From JAGXLC01 sp964585385 (GTDB lineage Bacteria; Bacteroidota; Bacteroidia; Bacteroidales; UBA12077), in the NCBI GenBank assembly GCA_964585385.1, contig CAZPDP010000002.1, positions 1 to 64,000 on the forward strand: a stretch of DNA of 64,000 bases, read 5' to 3'. Under the pieces are notes generated by a model. The model was not told the DNA's origin. It ran no database searches and worked only from the letters and a program-made list of their open reading frames with translations. This document shows, in pieces, positions 25,272 through 35,085 of this stretch. Position numbers and translations under genes: made by a program. Position 1 is the first letter of the stretch. Each line of letters opens with the position of its first letter.

Positions 25272-26435
25272 ATGAAAAAGATACTGCTAGTATTAGGGAT
25301 TTTCGCATTTTTTTCTTGTAACCAGCAATCTGATCGCGAGGAGTTACGCAAGGAGCTGGCTCAGAAAAAGAAGGAAATGAACAACATCAAACAGGATATT
25401 AATAAGTTAAATGAGAAATTGTCAGAACTCCAGGGAGAAGAAGCTGGTGTTTACAAAATACCTGTTTTTGTGAAGGAGATGAAACCAGAAACTTTTAATC
25501 ACTTCATTAATGCAAATGGGAAAGTGGAGGCAGTGCAGGATGCATTTATCAGCCCGGAAACAAACGGCCAGATTACTAAAATATATGTTGAAGAAGGAGA
25601 CAGGGTTCAAAAAGGGCAGCTCCTTGTTAAGTTGAATACGAGTGTCATTGAGAGTAATATAGAAGAAGTGAAAACCAATCTTGAACTGGCACGTGAAACA
25701 TTCCTTAAACAGAAAAGACTGTGGCAGGACAGTGTGGGATCGGAAATGGAATACCTGCAGGCAAAAAACCAAAAGAAAAGTCTTGAGCAAAGACTGGAAA
25801 CGCTTCGGGAACAATTGGATATGGCCCAATTGAAGGCTCCATTCCCGGGTATCGTTGAGAAGATCAATCAAAAAGAAGGTGAACTGGGAACTCCGGGCAT
25901 GCAGATTCTCCATCTTGTAAATCTGAAAAAGCTAAAGGTTAAAGCGGATATTACTGAGCAGTATATTTCCAGTATTAGTGCAGGAGATATGATTCAGCTT
26001 TCTTTCCCTGCTTATCCCGATGTAGCAAAAAGAATTCCGATAGCCCGTAAAGGTCAGATTATAGATGACGAAAGCAGGACTTTTGTAATAGAAGCCAGGC
26101 TTGACAATCAAAATGAGCTAATAAAACCCAACCAGGTTTGTGTAGTGAATGTCAGGGATTTTGCAAGCGAAGATGCCCTGGTGGTCCCATCCAATATAAT
26201 CAAACAGGATATGAAAGGGGACTACGTATACATCATTAAACAGGATGAAGGAAGAGATGTTGCTACAAAAGTATATGTGGAGCCGGGCAGATCCTATAAC
26301 AACAGGACCATTATTACAAAAGGCATGAAAAAGGGTGATAAAGTAATTACTTCCGGTTATACCCAGGTTTCTGAAGGTTCGGAAGTAAACATAAAAGAAA
26401 AAGAGAACGTTGTTGACCAGAGATTGGGAAATTAA
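25272..26435 (+). CDS. RND efflux periplasmic adaptor (HlyD-like lipoprotein)
   Basis: 387 residues from the ATG at 25272, chosen because it gives a lipoprotein signal (MKKILLVLGIFAFFSC); an upstream ATG at 25248 would overlap tolC. A short coiled coil follows the lipidated Cys, then a biotinyl-lipoyl-like half (EAVQDAFISPETNGQI), a helical hairpin, the second lipoyl half (LKAPFPGIVEKINQKEGE) and beta-barrel domains. It links the inner membrane pump to TolC. Confidence 0.93.
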   Translation: MKKILLVLGIFAFFSCNQQSDREELRKELAQKKKEMNNIKQDINKLNEKLSELQGEEAGVYKIPVFVKEMKPETFNHFINANGKVEAVQDAFISPETNGQITKIYVEEGDRVQKGQLLVKLNTSVIESNIEEVKTNLELARETFLKQKRLWQDSVGSEMEYLQAKNQKKSLEQRLETLREQLDMAQLKAPFPGIVEKINQKEGELGTPGMQILHLVNLKKLKVKADITEQYISSISAGDMIQLSFPAYPDVAKRIPIARKGQIIDDESRTFVIEARLDNQNELIKPNQVCVVNVRDFASEDALVVPSNIIKQDMKGDYVYIIKQDEGRDVATKVYVEPGRSYNNRTIITKGMKKGDKVITSGYTQVSEGSEVNIKEKENVVDQRLGN

Positions 26436-26453
26436 ATTTCAAAAGTGAAGATA

Positions 26454-29400
26454 ATGGCTAAAGATAACAATACATATAAAGATAAAGCAATAAGAGAATT
26501 TAAACTTACTACCCTGGCCCTGAACAACAGGAACACGATTCTTTTACTGGCTGTTGCTATTCTGGGATTTGGTTTGTTTTCATACAGAAACCTGCCAAAA
26601 GAGTTAACGCCGGAGGTAGTCATCCCGACCATTATGGTTCAGACTCCTTATCCGGGAAATCCACCCATTGATATCGAAAATCTTATTACCCGCCCTATAG
26701 AGAGAGAGGTGGAGAGTGTAAAGGGCATCAAAGAGATTAATTCGACCTCATCGCAGGGTTTTTCTATGATTCTGGTTGAATTTAATACAGATGTGGATAT
26801 TGATAAAGCCCTGCAGGACGTTAAAGATGCGGTGGATAAGGCAGAGCGTGAACTGCCCAGCGATTTACAAAGCGATCCGGGCGTCCAGGATATTGATTTC
26901 TCGGAGTTCCCGATTATTAATATCAATCTTTCCGGAAATTATAGCATAGATGCCCTTAATGAATATGCAGAGTACCTGGAAGACCTGATTGAAGAAGTAG
27001 ACCAGATTTCCAAGGTGGATATTAAAGGGGTGAATGAAAAGGAAATTAAGATCAATGTGGATCCATATAAAATGAAGGCTGTGGGCCTCAGTTTTATGGA
27101 TATTGAAAATGCAGTAAGGTCTGAAAACATTTCTATACCAGGTGGTGAGTTACGATTTAATAAAACCAAGCGTTCCATTAGGACAATAGGGGAGTTTGAA
27201 AATGTAGTTGAAATACGCAATATCGTTGTAAAAAACGACAATGATAAGCTGGTTTACCTGAAGGATATTGCCGATGTACGGATGGGATATGCCTACCCGG
27301 ACAGCTATGCAAGGCTTGATAAAAATCCCGTGGTTTCATTACAGGTGATCAAAAAAAGCGGAGAGAACCTGCTTGCTGCTACCGACCAGATTTTTGACAT
27401 ACTTGATCAATCAGTGCAGGACCATCAAATTCCCGGGGATTTAAAAATCACCCTTACCAATGATCAGAGCGACATGATACGGAAACAGTTAAACAACCTG
27501 GAGAACTCAATCATCCTGGGGGTTATCTTTGTCATACTCGTCTTATATTACTTTTTAGGTACAAAGAATGCGCTTTTCGTGGGAACCGCCATCCCTATGT
27601 CCATGTTTTTGTCTTTTATTGTGCTTGGGCTTATTGGAGGGAGACTTAACATCATTGTTTTATTCTCCCTGATACTTGCACTGGGATTGCTTGTGGATAA
27701 TGCTATTGTGGTGGTTGAAAATATTTACCGTTTTGTCCATGACAAGGGCTATAAGCCATACAAAGGGGCTTGGCAGGCCGTGGGGGAGATTGCCGTTCCT
27801 ATTATTACAAGTACCATCACCACGCTTTCTGCGTTTTTCCCGCTTGCTTTCTGGGGAGGCGTAACAGGCGAATTTATGAAAAACCTCCCTGTAACACTGA
27901 TTATTGTACTTACCTCATCACTGTTTGTTGCCCTGGTTATCATACCGGTGTTGGCTGCAACTTTTATCAGGTTAGGAAAGATACGGAACGATGGCAAAAT
28001 TGATAAAAAGAAGAACTACCGGATCGTGGCGGTTATTGCTGTTATTGCCAGTTTCTTTTACCTGGTTAATGTCTATGCCATTGCCAATATCCTATTAATT
28101 ATTACATTGATTATCTTTTTAAATGTCCTCTATTTTCACCGTGCGCAATACTTGTTTCAAAATGTTTTCCTCACGCGTCTTGAAAATGCTTACAACAGGC
28201 TACTCCAAATTGCTTTGCGGGGCAAAAATCCTCTGAAATTTTTCTTTGGAACCATACTCGCTTTAATTCTTGTTATCATTTTTATAAGAATACGAAACCC
28301 TGATGTTCTCTTTTTTCCTGAAAATGAACCCGATTATATTAATGTGAGGGCAGAAATGCCTGTGGGCACAGACATACAGGCAACCGATTCGGTGATGAGA
28401 ATTGTGGAGGATGACATTATTGAATTTCTGGAACCCCATGATAAAATTGTGGAGTCTGTATTAACGACCGTGGGAAGTGGTGCCGGTGAGGGATTTACAT
28501 CCTCAGGAACCCCAAATAAGGGACTTACGACAATCTCTTTTGTTGATTACGAATTCCGGGGTGATAAGAATACTTCTGAAATGATGTCGAATTTGAGCGA
28601 TAAACTGATTGGGCGTTATCCCGGAGTACAAATCTCAATTGAAAAGAACCAGATGGGTCCACCTGCCGGGAATCCTATAAACCTCGAAATAAGCGGCCGG
28701 AACTTCGACGAACTGATTCAGCTTACCGATTCGATCAAACAAACAATTGAACAAGCTAAAATACCGGGTATTGAAGGATTGAAAATGGATCTGGATGTTG
28801 GAAGACCCGAAGTACTTGTAAACATCGACAGGGAAAAAGCGAGAAGATTCGGCTTGTCTACCATGCAAATAGCTAACAAGATCAGGACTTCGTTGTTCGG
28901 TAAAGAAATATCAGATTTCAAAGTAGGCGAAGATGAATACCCTATTCAACTTCGCTTGAAGGAAGAATTCAGATACGATTTACCTACTTTGATGAATCAG
29001 ACCATTAGCCTGAGGGATAACGGCAGGCTTATACATGTTCCGATTTCATCTGTGGCCGATATTAAATACAGTACTACATACGGGTCTGTTAAAAGAAAAG
29101 ACATGGACAGGGTAATTACTCTTTATTCAAATGTGCTGGAAGGGTACAATGCCACGGAAATCAACAATCAAATCAAGTCTCTGCTTGAGAATTTTGACAT
29201 CCCGGAAGGTTATAACTACGAATTTACAGGCGAACAGGAAGAACAGCAGGAATCCACCGATTTCCTTGCCCGGGCATTGGCCATTGCTGCGGTACTCATT
29301 TTGATTATCCTGGTTACCCAGTTTAATTCTCTGATTAAACCGCTGATAATCATTTCCAGTGTGGTATTCAGTACCATTGGAGTGTTTCTGGGTATCGGAA

Positions 29401-29909
29401 TATTCAATATGGATGTGGTAGTGGTTATGACTGGTATTGGGATTGTATCGCTGGCAGGAATTGTTGTAAATAATGCCATTGTACTTGTGGATTATATTGA
29501 GCTGCTCAAATCGAGAAAACGTAAAGAGCTGGGTATTGAAGAAGGCCAGTTCCTGCCGGTTAAGGAAGCCACTGAATGTGTGGTTGAAGGAGGAAAGACC
29601 AGGTTAAGACCCGTATTGCTTACAGCTATTACTACCATCCTCGGTTTATTACCTTTGGCAATAGGTCTTAATATGGATTTTGGCATACTGCTGAGTGAGT
29701 TTGATCCACAGTTGTACTTTGGTGGCAATATGACCAACTTCTGGGGCCCCATTTCCTGGACAGTTATATTTGGTCTTACATTCGCTACATTCCTGACCCT
29801 TGTAATTGTACCTGTAATGTATCGTTTGTCCATTCTTATTCAAAAGAAATTGTTAAAGCTTTTTAATATGGAACACAAAGAGGGTGCTATTGCCGATCAA
29901 AATGTATGA
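26454..29909 (+). CDS. RND-type (HAE1/AcrB-like) efflux permease
   Basis: 1151 residues from the ATG at 26454, with a GTG 9 bp upstream as alternative. It has the AcrB layout of twelve main helices and two large periplasmic loops. The TM4 motif LGLLVDNAIVVVENI has one acidic residue (Asp415) followed by Asn416, where AcrB has two Asp. Around residues 510-575 an extra hydrophobic pair is inserted between TM6 and TM7. The substrate is unknown. It is the last gene of the TetR-tolC-adaptor-pump operon. Confidence 0.94.
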   Translation: MAKDNNTYKDKAIREFKLTTLALNNRNTILLLAVAILGFGLFSYRNLPKELTPEVVIPTIMVQTPYPGNPPIDIENLITRPIEREVESVKGIKEINSTSSQGFSMILVEFNTDVDIDKALQDVKDAVDKAERELPSDLQSDPGVQDIDFSEFPIININLSGNYSIDALNEYAEYLEDLIEEVDQISKVDIKGVNEKEIKINVDPYKMKAVGLSFMDIENAVRSENISIPGGELRFNKTKRSIRTIGEFENVVEIRNIVVKNDNDKLVYLKDIADVRMGYAYPDSYARLDKNPVVSLQVIKKSGENLLAATDQIFDILDQSVQDHQIPGDLKITLTNDQSDMIRKQLNNLENSIILGVIFVILVLYYFLGTKNALFVGTAIPMSMFLSFIVLGLIGGRLNIIVLFSLILALGLLVDNAIVVVENIYRFVHDKGYKPYKGAWQAVGEIAVPIITSTITTLSAFFPLAFWGGVTGEFMKNLPVTLIIVLTSSLFVALVIIPVLAATFIRLGKIRNDGKIDKKKNYRIVAVIAVIASFFYLVNVYAIANILLIITLIIFLNVLYFHRAQYLFQNVFLTRLENAYNRLLQIALRGKNPLKFFFGTILALILVIIFIRIRNPDVLFFPENEPDYINVRAEMPVGTDIQATDSVMRIVEDDIIEFLEPHDKIVESVLTTVGSGAGEGFTSSGTPNKGLTTISFVDYEFRGDKNTSEMMSNLSDKLIGRYPGVQISIEKNQMGPPAGNPINLEISGRNFDELIQLTDSIKQTIEQAKIPGIEGLKMDLDVGRPEVLVNIDREKARRFGLSTMQIANKIRTSLFGKEISDFKVGEDEYPIQLRLKEEFRYDLPTLMNQTISLRDNGRLIHVPISSVADIKYSTTYGSVKRKDMDRVITLYSNVLEGYNATEINNQIKSLLENFDIPEGYNYEFTGEQEEQQESTDFLARALAIAAVLILIILVTQFNSLIKPLIIISSVVFSTIGVFLGIGIFNMDVVVVMTGIGIVSLAGIVVNNAIVLVDYIELLKSRKRKELGIEEGQFLPVKEATECVVEGGKTRLRPVLLTAITTILGLLPLAIGLNMDFGILLSEFDPQLYFGGNMTNFWGPISWTVIFGLTFATFLTLVIVPVMYRLSILIQKKLLKLFNMEHKEGAIADQNV

Positions 29910-29994
29910 TAAGCTAACAGCCGATCTGTACCGGAATGTGAGAAAGACAATAATTAAGGCTGTATAACCGTATGTAATTTGAAAAAATATTAAA

Positions 29995-30002
29995 TACCTT
30001 TG
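29995..30002 (+). promoter_or_regulatory. Promoter -7 element before the small membrane protein and mutL
   Basis: TACCTTTG followed by C is an exact -7 match, 18 nt before the ATG at 30021. No TTTG is seen at the proper -33 distance. Confidence 0.5.
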
Positions 30003-30020
30003 CAGATAAATTAATACAAT

Positions 30021-30299
30021 ATGGGAATAAAATTTTTTCATATACCCAGGGCCCGGGAATACGGTTATAAACCCCGGTTTTATGATGAGAGAAAAGAGGA
30101 ACTGGAGAAAAGGATGAAGGCCATCGATCAGGAACTGGCTATGGAGGAAAGGATGGGAAAAGAAGCCTATGTTTCCAACGTTAAGGGCCAGATGAGAGGT
30201 TATATGAGGATGGCAAGAAAACAGCGGAAGAAAACCAACATTCGTTTTGCTATTATTTTAGCCTTTCTTTTTTTACTTGCATATTTGATGCTCAGTTAA
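30021..30299 (+). CDS. Small hypothetical membrane protein
   Basis: 92 residues. The first two thirds is basic and helical (KIRG-type Arg/Lys/Met-rich), and the C terminus is a single hydrophobic helix (about 74-91), so it is probably a tail-anchored inner membrane protein with a cytosolic N-terminal part. I do not recognise a named family. It starts shortly after a promoter element and lies 15 bp before mutL, so the two are likely co-transcribed. Confidence 0.75.
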   Translation: MGIKFFHIPRAREYGYKPRFYDERKEELEKRMKAIDQELAMEERMGKEAYVSNVKGQMRGYMRMARKQRKKTNIRFAIILAFLFLLAYLMLS

Positions 30300-30314
30300 T
30301 ATGACGGAAATTTC

Positions 30315-32147
30315 ATGGCAGATCTAATACAGGTTTTACCCGATTCTGTGGCCAATCAAATTGCGGCCGGTGAAGTGATACAAAGACCGGCTTCGGTTGT
30401 TAAAGAGTTAATGGAAAATGCGGTAGATGCCGGTGCCACAGAGATTAACGTGATTCTTAAAGATGCCGGAAAAACTTCAATACAGGTTATTGATAATGGT
30501 TCAGGCATGTCCGATACCGATGCCCGCCTTGCTTTTGAAAGACATTCCACTTCAAAAATAAAAAATGCCAGCGACCTGTTTTCTATCCACACCATGGGTT
30601 TTCGGGGAGAAGCACTGGCATCAGTTGCAGCTATTGCCCATGTTGAGCTAAAAACCCGGGTGGAGGATGAGGAGATTGGAACCAATATCCGGATAGAAGG
30701 CTCGAAAGTGATTGCACAGGAGCCGGTTCAATGTCCGGCAGGAAGCAATTTTATTATTAAGAATCTTTTTTTTAATGTTCCGGCACGCAGAAAATTTCTT
30801 AAAAGAGACACGACAGAACTGAATCACACCATAAAAGAGTTTCAGAGAGTAACCCTGGCTTATCCGGAAATTCAATTCTCCCTGAGCCACAGCGAGCATT
30901 ATCTTTATCGTCTTCCCTCATCAAAATTTGGCAAGCGCATTGTTTCGATTTTTGGAGAGAGCATGAAAGAAAACCTCATACCGCTGGAAGCAGAAACGAA
31001 AATTGTAACTGTTAGAGGATTTGTTGGTCACCCCCAAAAGGCAAAAAAACGAATGGGTGAGCAATTCTTTTTTGTCAATAACCGGTTTATGAGAAGCCCT
31101 TACCTCCATAAGGCCATACTCAATTGCTATGATAATCTTATTTCGCAGGGAAGCGTCCCTGCCTATTTTATTTGTCTGGATATAGATCCGGAAGCCATTG
31201 ATGTGAACATCCATCCTACCAAGACAGAGGTTAAATTTGAGGATCAGCAGGCGGTTTGGCAGATATTAAATGCCTCCGTAAGAGAGGCTCTTGGAAAGAA
31301 CAACATTGTTCCTTCCCTGGATTTTGATCAAGCTGGCAATATGGGTATTCCAACTCCCACCAAAGGCCAGGAAATTAAACCTCCCCGCATTGAGGTTGAT
31401 CCGACTTTCAATCCCTTTGATTCTGATTCTCCGGGTTCAGGGAAGTCAGGTTCCAGGGACCAAGGGCACAAAGAGAATTTAATGAACTGGGACCAACTCT
31501 ATACCCATTTTGAAGATCAAAAAGATCAGCAGACCCTGAAATTTGAATCAAAAGCTACGGAAAAAGCAAAGCCTGAGACAGGAGGAACCGAAGAATCACG
31601 GTTTTTTCAGTTTAAGAAAAAATATATACTGACCCAGGTAAAATCCGGATTGATGGTTATAGAACAGAGTCGATGCCATACCCGCATTTTGTATGATTAT
31701 TTTTTTGAAATCCTGAAAAAGAAAAACAAGGTTATTCAAAAGCTTTTATATCCTGAAGAAATTCAGCTAAGCACTTCAGATTATGGTTTAATCACCGAAA
31801 TGCTGGAGGAAATTCAAAATACCGGGTTCGAAATAGAACTAAAAGAAAATAACATTGTTAGAATATTGGGCTTACCGTCCGGGTCAATATTTGATAATAT
31901 TAAAAATCTGATAGAGAAATTGTTGTTTGAATATTATGAATTGAAAGATGTGTCTTCTTCGCATCAGCATAATGTCGCACTAAGTCTTGCCAGGGCTGCT
32001 TCTGTCAAACCGGGGAAGACATTAGCTGCTGAGGAGATGCAGGAACTGGTTGATAAATTGTTTGCATGTTCAGCACCAAATTATACGCCTGACGGGCAAA
32101 AAATAATATCTTTGATTAACACGGAGGATATTGATAAATTATTCTGA
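30315..32147 (+). CDS. mutL: DNA mismatch repair protein MutL
   Basis: 610 residues. The GHKL ATPase motifs are intact: ELMENAVDAGA, DNGSGM, HSTSKI and GFRGEALASV. The N-terminal domain runs to about 330, followed by a variable Pro/Asp-rich linker and a C-terminal dimerisation domain. MutL couples MutS mismatch recognition to strand removal. The place of the endonuclease motif DQHAxxE is occupied by MVIEQSRCHTRILYD, so nicking activity is doubtful. It is followed by two rhomboid genes. Confidence 0.96.
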   Translation: MADLIQVLPDSVANQIAAGEVIQRPASVVKELMENAVDAGATEINVILKDAGKTSIQVIDNGSGMSDTDARLAFERHSTSKIKNASDLFSIHTMGFRGEALASVAAIAHVELKTRVEDEEIGTNIRIEGSKVIAQEPVQCPAGSNFIIKNLFFNVPARRKFLKRDTTELNHTIKEFQRVTLAYPEIQFSLSHSEHYLYRLPSSKFGKRIVSIFGESMKENLIPLEAETKIVTVRGFVGHPQKAKKRMGEQFFFVNNRFMRSPYLHKAILNCYDNLISQGSVPAYFICLDIDPEAIDVNIHPTKTEVKFEDQQAVWQILNASVREALGKNNIVPSLDFDQAGNMGIPTPTKGQEIKPPRIEVDPTFNPFDSDSPGSGKSGSRDQGHKENLMNWDQLYTHFEDQKDQQTLKFESKATEKAKPETGGTEESRFFQFKKKYILTQVKSGLMVIEQSRCHTRILYDYFFEILKKKNKVIQKLLYPEEIQLSTSDYGLITEMLEEIQNTGFEIELKENNIVRILGLPSGSIFDNIKNLIEKLLFEYYELKDVSSSHQHNVALSLARAASVKPGKTLAAEEMQELVDKLFACSAPNYTPDGQKIISLINTEDIDKLF

Positions 32148-32172
32148 AATTTTTGAATAAAACTGCGATCTA

Positions 32173-32919
32173 ATGAACAATTACAGGACAAGTGGTTTTG
32201 CAGGAACACCACCGGTTGTAAAAAACCTTATAATAATTAATGTTTTAATGCTTCTGGCTCGCTTTACAGCTGAGCAGGTATTTAATATACGGCTTAATTA
32301 TGAACTGGGGTTATTTTATCCGGGTTCAAACGAGTTTGAACCCTATCAGGTTGTAACCCACATGTTTATGCATGGGGGCCTGGCACACCTGTTTTTTAAT
32401 ATGTTTGCACTGTGGATGTTTGGACGGGTTCTGGAAAATGTATGGGGACATAAGCGATTTTTCATTTACTTTTTCATTACCGGATTTGGCGCTGCCTTTT
32501 TGCATATGCTTGTCAATCACATTCAGATACAATCTCTTATGGGCCAGATGCCGCAGGAGAAAATTGCCACTGTTATTAATGAAGGATTTGATGCCATAAG
32601 ACAAGGCAAGAATTTCACCGATCCCCAAATGGGAAAACTTAACCTAATGATGAATATTCCGACCGTAGGGGCTTCGGGAGCAGTTTTCGGTGTTTTGCTG
32701 GCATTTGGTATGTTATTCCCCAATACACAGTTACTATTAATATTCCCTCCAATACCGATTAAAGCAAAATACTTTGTTATTTTTTACGGCATTCTTGAAC
32801 TATGGCTGGGTGTCACCCAACCAGGTAGTAATGTAGCTCATTTCGCACACCTGGGAGGTATGATATTTGGGTTTATTATGATTAAAATATGGAATGTGAA
32901 TAAGAATTCGTTTTATTGA
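32173..32919 (+). CDS. Rhomboid-family intramembrane protease
   Basis: 248 residues, about six membrane helices. Catalytic elements are HGGLAHLFFN, GASGAVFG (serine) and AHFAHLGG (histidine). It starts 25 bp after mutL and its stop is close to the next rhomboid gene, so it sits in the same transcription unit. Substrates are unknown. Confidence 0.92.
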   Translation: MNNYRTSGFAGTPPVVKNLIIINVLMLLARFTAEQVFNIRLNYELGLFYPGSNEFEPYQVVTHMFMHGGLAHLFFNMFALWMFGRVLENVWGHKRFFIYFFITGFGAAFLHMLVNHIQIQSLMGQMPQEKIATVINEGFDAIRQGKNFTDPQMGKLNLMMNIPTVGASGAVFGVLLAFGMLFPNTQLLLIFPPIPIKAKYFVIFYGILELWLGVTQPGSNVAHFAHLGGMIFGFIMIKIWNVNKNSFY

Positions 32920-32933
32920 TAAAAAAATACGTT

Positions 32934-33824
32934 ATGAGTGATATTGGACAACAAATAAAGGATACATTCAGAAGGGGCAGTTCACTTATAAAATTAATAT
33001 ACATCAACCTGGCTGTTTTTATTGTTATAAAATTAATCCAGGTTTTGGCATTTTTGTTTGGTTTTGAAGGAGTTACGGCATTTTTGATTCAATGGCTTGC
33101 CGTTCCGGCCAGTGTTGTAAAGTTGATTACCCGCCCCTGGACACTTTTTACCTACATGTTCCTGCATGAAGGCTTTTTTCATATATTGTTCAATTTTTTG
33201 TGGCTTTATGTATTCGGCCAGATATTTCTGAGGTATCTTAATGAGAAAAAGCTGGTAAGTGTTTACCTTGTGGGAGGGCTGGCTGGAGCTGCTCTTTATA
33301 TTCTGGCCTTTAATATTTTTCCTGCATTCCAGGATGTTTTGCCAAGAGCAATTGCCCTCGGAGCATCTGCTTCAGTAATGGCTATCGTTATTGCCGTGGC
33401 GGTTTATGTGCCAAATTTTTCAATCAACCTGCTTTTTATTGGTCCGGTAAAACTTAAATACATAGCCCTTTTTGCCATTGGTCTGGATATACTCAGTATC
33501 GCCGGTTCAAATGCAGGGGGGCACATAGCCCACCTGGGAGGAGCCATTTTTGGGTATTTTTACATTGCACAGTTCCGAAAAGGAAAAAACATAACCAAAG
33601 GGTTTGACAGTTTAATGGATAGTCTTTTTTCTATGTTTAAACCAAAGCCTAAATTCAAAGTTACTTATAAAAATCCTAAAACCGATATCGATTATAATAA
33701 GCAAAAAATCAAAAGGCAGGAACGAATTAATAAAATTTTGGAGAAGATATCAAAACACGGATATGATAGTTTAACCAAAGAAGAAAAGGAGATCCTTTTC
33801 AAAGCCGGCAATGACAAAGAATAA
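32934..33824 (+). CDS. Rhomboid-family protein with C-terminal extension
   Basis: 296 residues from the ATG at 32934; a TTG 18 bp upstream would overlap the previous stop. Motifs are HEGFFHILFN, LGASASVM and GGHIAHLGG. The GxSG motif reads GASA, but the serine and histidine are kept. After the helices there is a basic cytosolic tail of about 90 residues (SLFSMFKPKPKFKV onward) ending in a helical TKEEKEILFKAGN segment. It is paired with the rhomboid directly upstream. Confidence 0.88.
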   Translation: MSDIGQQIKDTFRRGSSLIKLIYINLAVFIVIKLIQVLAFLFGFEGVTAFLIQWLAVPASVVKLITRPWTLFTYMFLHEGFFHILFNFLWLYVFGQIFLRYLNEKKLVSVYLVGGLAGAALYILAFNIFPAFQDVLPRAIALGASASVMAIVIAVAVYVPNFSINLLFIGPVKLKYIALFAIGLDILSIAGSNAGGHIAHLGGAIFGYFYIAQFRKGKNITKGFDSLMDSLFSMFKPKPKFKVTYKNPKTDIDYNKQKIKRQERINKILEKISKHGYDSLTKEEKEILFKAGNDKE

Positions 33825-33881
33825 GATTCGTCATTTTATTTCATCCAACAGTTTTGTATTTTTATTTTCAAATAGCACAAT

Positions 33882-34991
33882 TTGAGAAGTTTAATAAAAA
33901 AAATACTTGTATATTTTAATTACATCCTGGCTGTTTTTATATTGCTGGCGGATCTTTCTGTTCTGATTTCTCCCGGCGATATATGGCCTGCAGCCTTTTT
34001 AGGTCTTGCTTTCCCGTTTTTACTTTTTCTGAATCTACTCTTTTTTATTTATTGGGCATCAGTAAAAAGAAAAGAGCTGCTTATTTCACTGATAGCCCTA
34101 ATCATCAGTGCACCTAATGTTCATAAGACTTTTCAGTTTCCTGATATTTTTGAAGATAATAAGAAAACCGCAAAGTCAGAGTCAAGTTCGAAATCCCTGA
34201 AGGTGTTGACGTACAACATTCAAATTTTTAATCTGTTGGGCAGAACCCATTTCGGTGAACATCAGCAACAGCTTTTTCATTTCATTCAATCCGAAAACCC
34301 TGATATCATTTGTTTCCAGGAATTTTATACGAATGTAGATAAAGGGTTGAGCTTGAGTAAAATTAACAGCTTGCTGGAAAATTATCCCTACAGGCATATC
34401 GAATGGATAGTAGAAGGGGATGCTTCAAAATATGGAATTGCCATATACAGTAAATATCGCCTGGTTAATAAAAGCCGTTTGTCTTTTAAGAACACTAACA
34501 ATTCAACTATTTTTGCAGACGTTCTCTGGGGAACGGATACTGTGCGTCTTTTTAACAACCATCTGCAATCCATCAAATTTGACAGGCAGAATTATAAATT
34601 TATTACAAACCAGGGCGATTATTCGCAGACACAAAAAATTAAAGAGTTGCAGGACATTTCCTTTCGTTTGAGAGATGCCTTTATCAAAAGAGCAGAGCAG
34701 GCAGACCACTTGTCCAGGAAAATTCAGAATTCTTCTTATCCGGTTATCGTTTGCGGAGATTTTAACGACACTCCGATTTCTTATACTTACCGCAAAATCA
34801 GGGGGAATCTAAATGATTCATTCCTGGAGGCAGGACGGGGGTTGGGTTCAACCTATGAAGGCAAGTTCCCTTCCTATAGGATAGACTTTATTCTTCACAG
34901 TTCTTCGCTGGAAACCTTTTTCTATGAAACGAAAAGAGTTAAGCTGTCCGATCATTACCCGGTGGTGGCAGAAATTCGCCTGGTAGAGTAG
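33882..34991 (+). CDS. Membrane-anchored endonuclease/exonuclease/phosphatase family protein
   Basis: 369 residues. The chosen start is a TTG at 33882, since the N terminus (RSLIKKILVYFNYILAVFIL) leads straight into hydrophobic helices and no ATG is near. About three helices (10-85) precede an EEP domain with LTYNIQIFN, ICFQEF (metal Glu), VCGDFNDTP and a C-terminal SDHYPVVAEI (catalytic His). Family members cut nucleic acids, phosphoinositides or related phosphodiesters; the substrate is unknown. It follows the rhomboid pair. Confidence 0.85.
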   Translation: MRSLIKKILVYFNYILAVFILLADLSVLISPGDIWPAAFLGLAFPFLLFLNLLFFIYWASVKRKELLISLIALIISAPNVHKTFQFPDIFEDNKKTAKSESSSKSLKVLTYNIQIFNLLGRTHFGEHQQQLFHFIQSENPDIICFQEFYTNVDKGLSLSKINSLLENYPYRHIEWIVEGDASKYGIAIYSKYRLVNKSRLSFKNTNNSTIFADVLWGTDTVRLFNNHLQSIKFDRQNYKFITNQGDYSQTQKIKELQDISFRLRDAFIKRAEQADHLSRKIQNSSYPVIVCGDFNDTPISYTYRKIRGNLNDSFLEAGRGLGSTYEGKFPSYRIDFILHSSSLETFFYETKRVKLSDHYPVVAEIRLVE

Positions 34992-35085
34992 CTTCATTTT
35001 GAGCGTAAAGTGTATTACCTTTTTTTTTTTGGACGCCCTCCTGTCTAAATACCAGGGATATAGGCTGTTTTCTTATAACGCTGGA

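Noticed and set aside
25422..25913. 163-residue minus-strand ORF inside the efflux adaptor gene
   Set aside because: Antisense to a clear HlyD-like gene, Phe/Leu-rich shadow composition, no promoter.
29917..29963. ACAGCC...GGCTGT inverted repeat after the RND operon
   Set aside because: Loop of about 35 nt and no T run; may be chance, so not listed as a terminator.
35020..35030. Run of eleven T between the convergent EEP and dehydratase genes as a terminator
   Set aside because: The preceding stem is only about 4 bp (GTAA/TTAC). Not convincing as a hairpin terminator.
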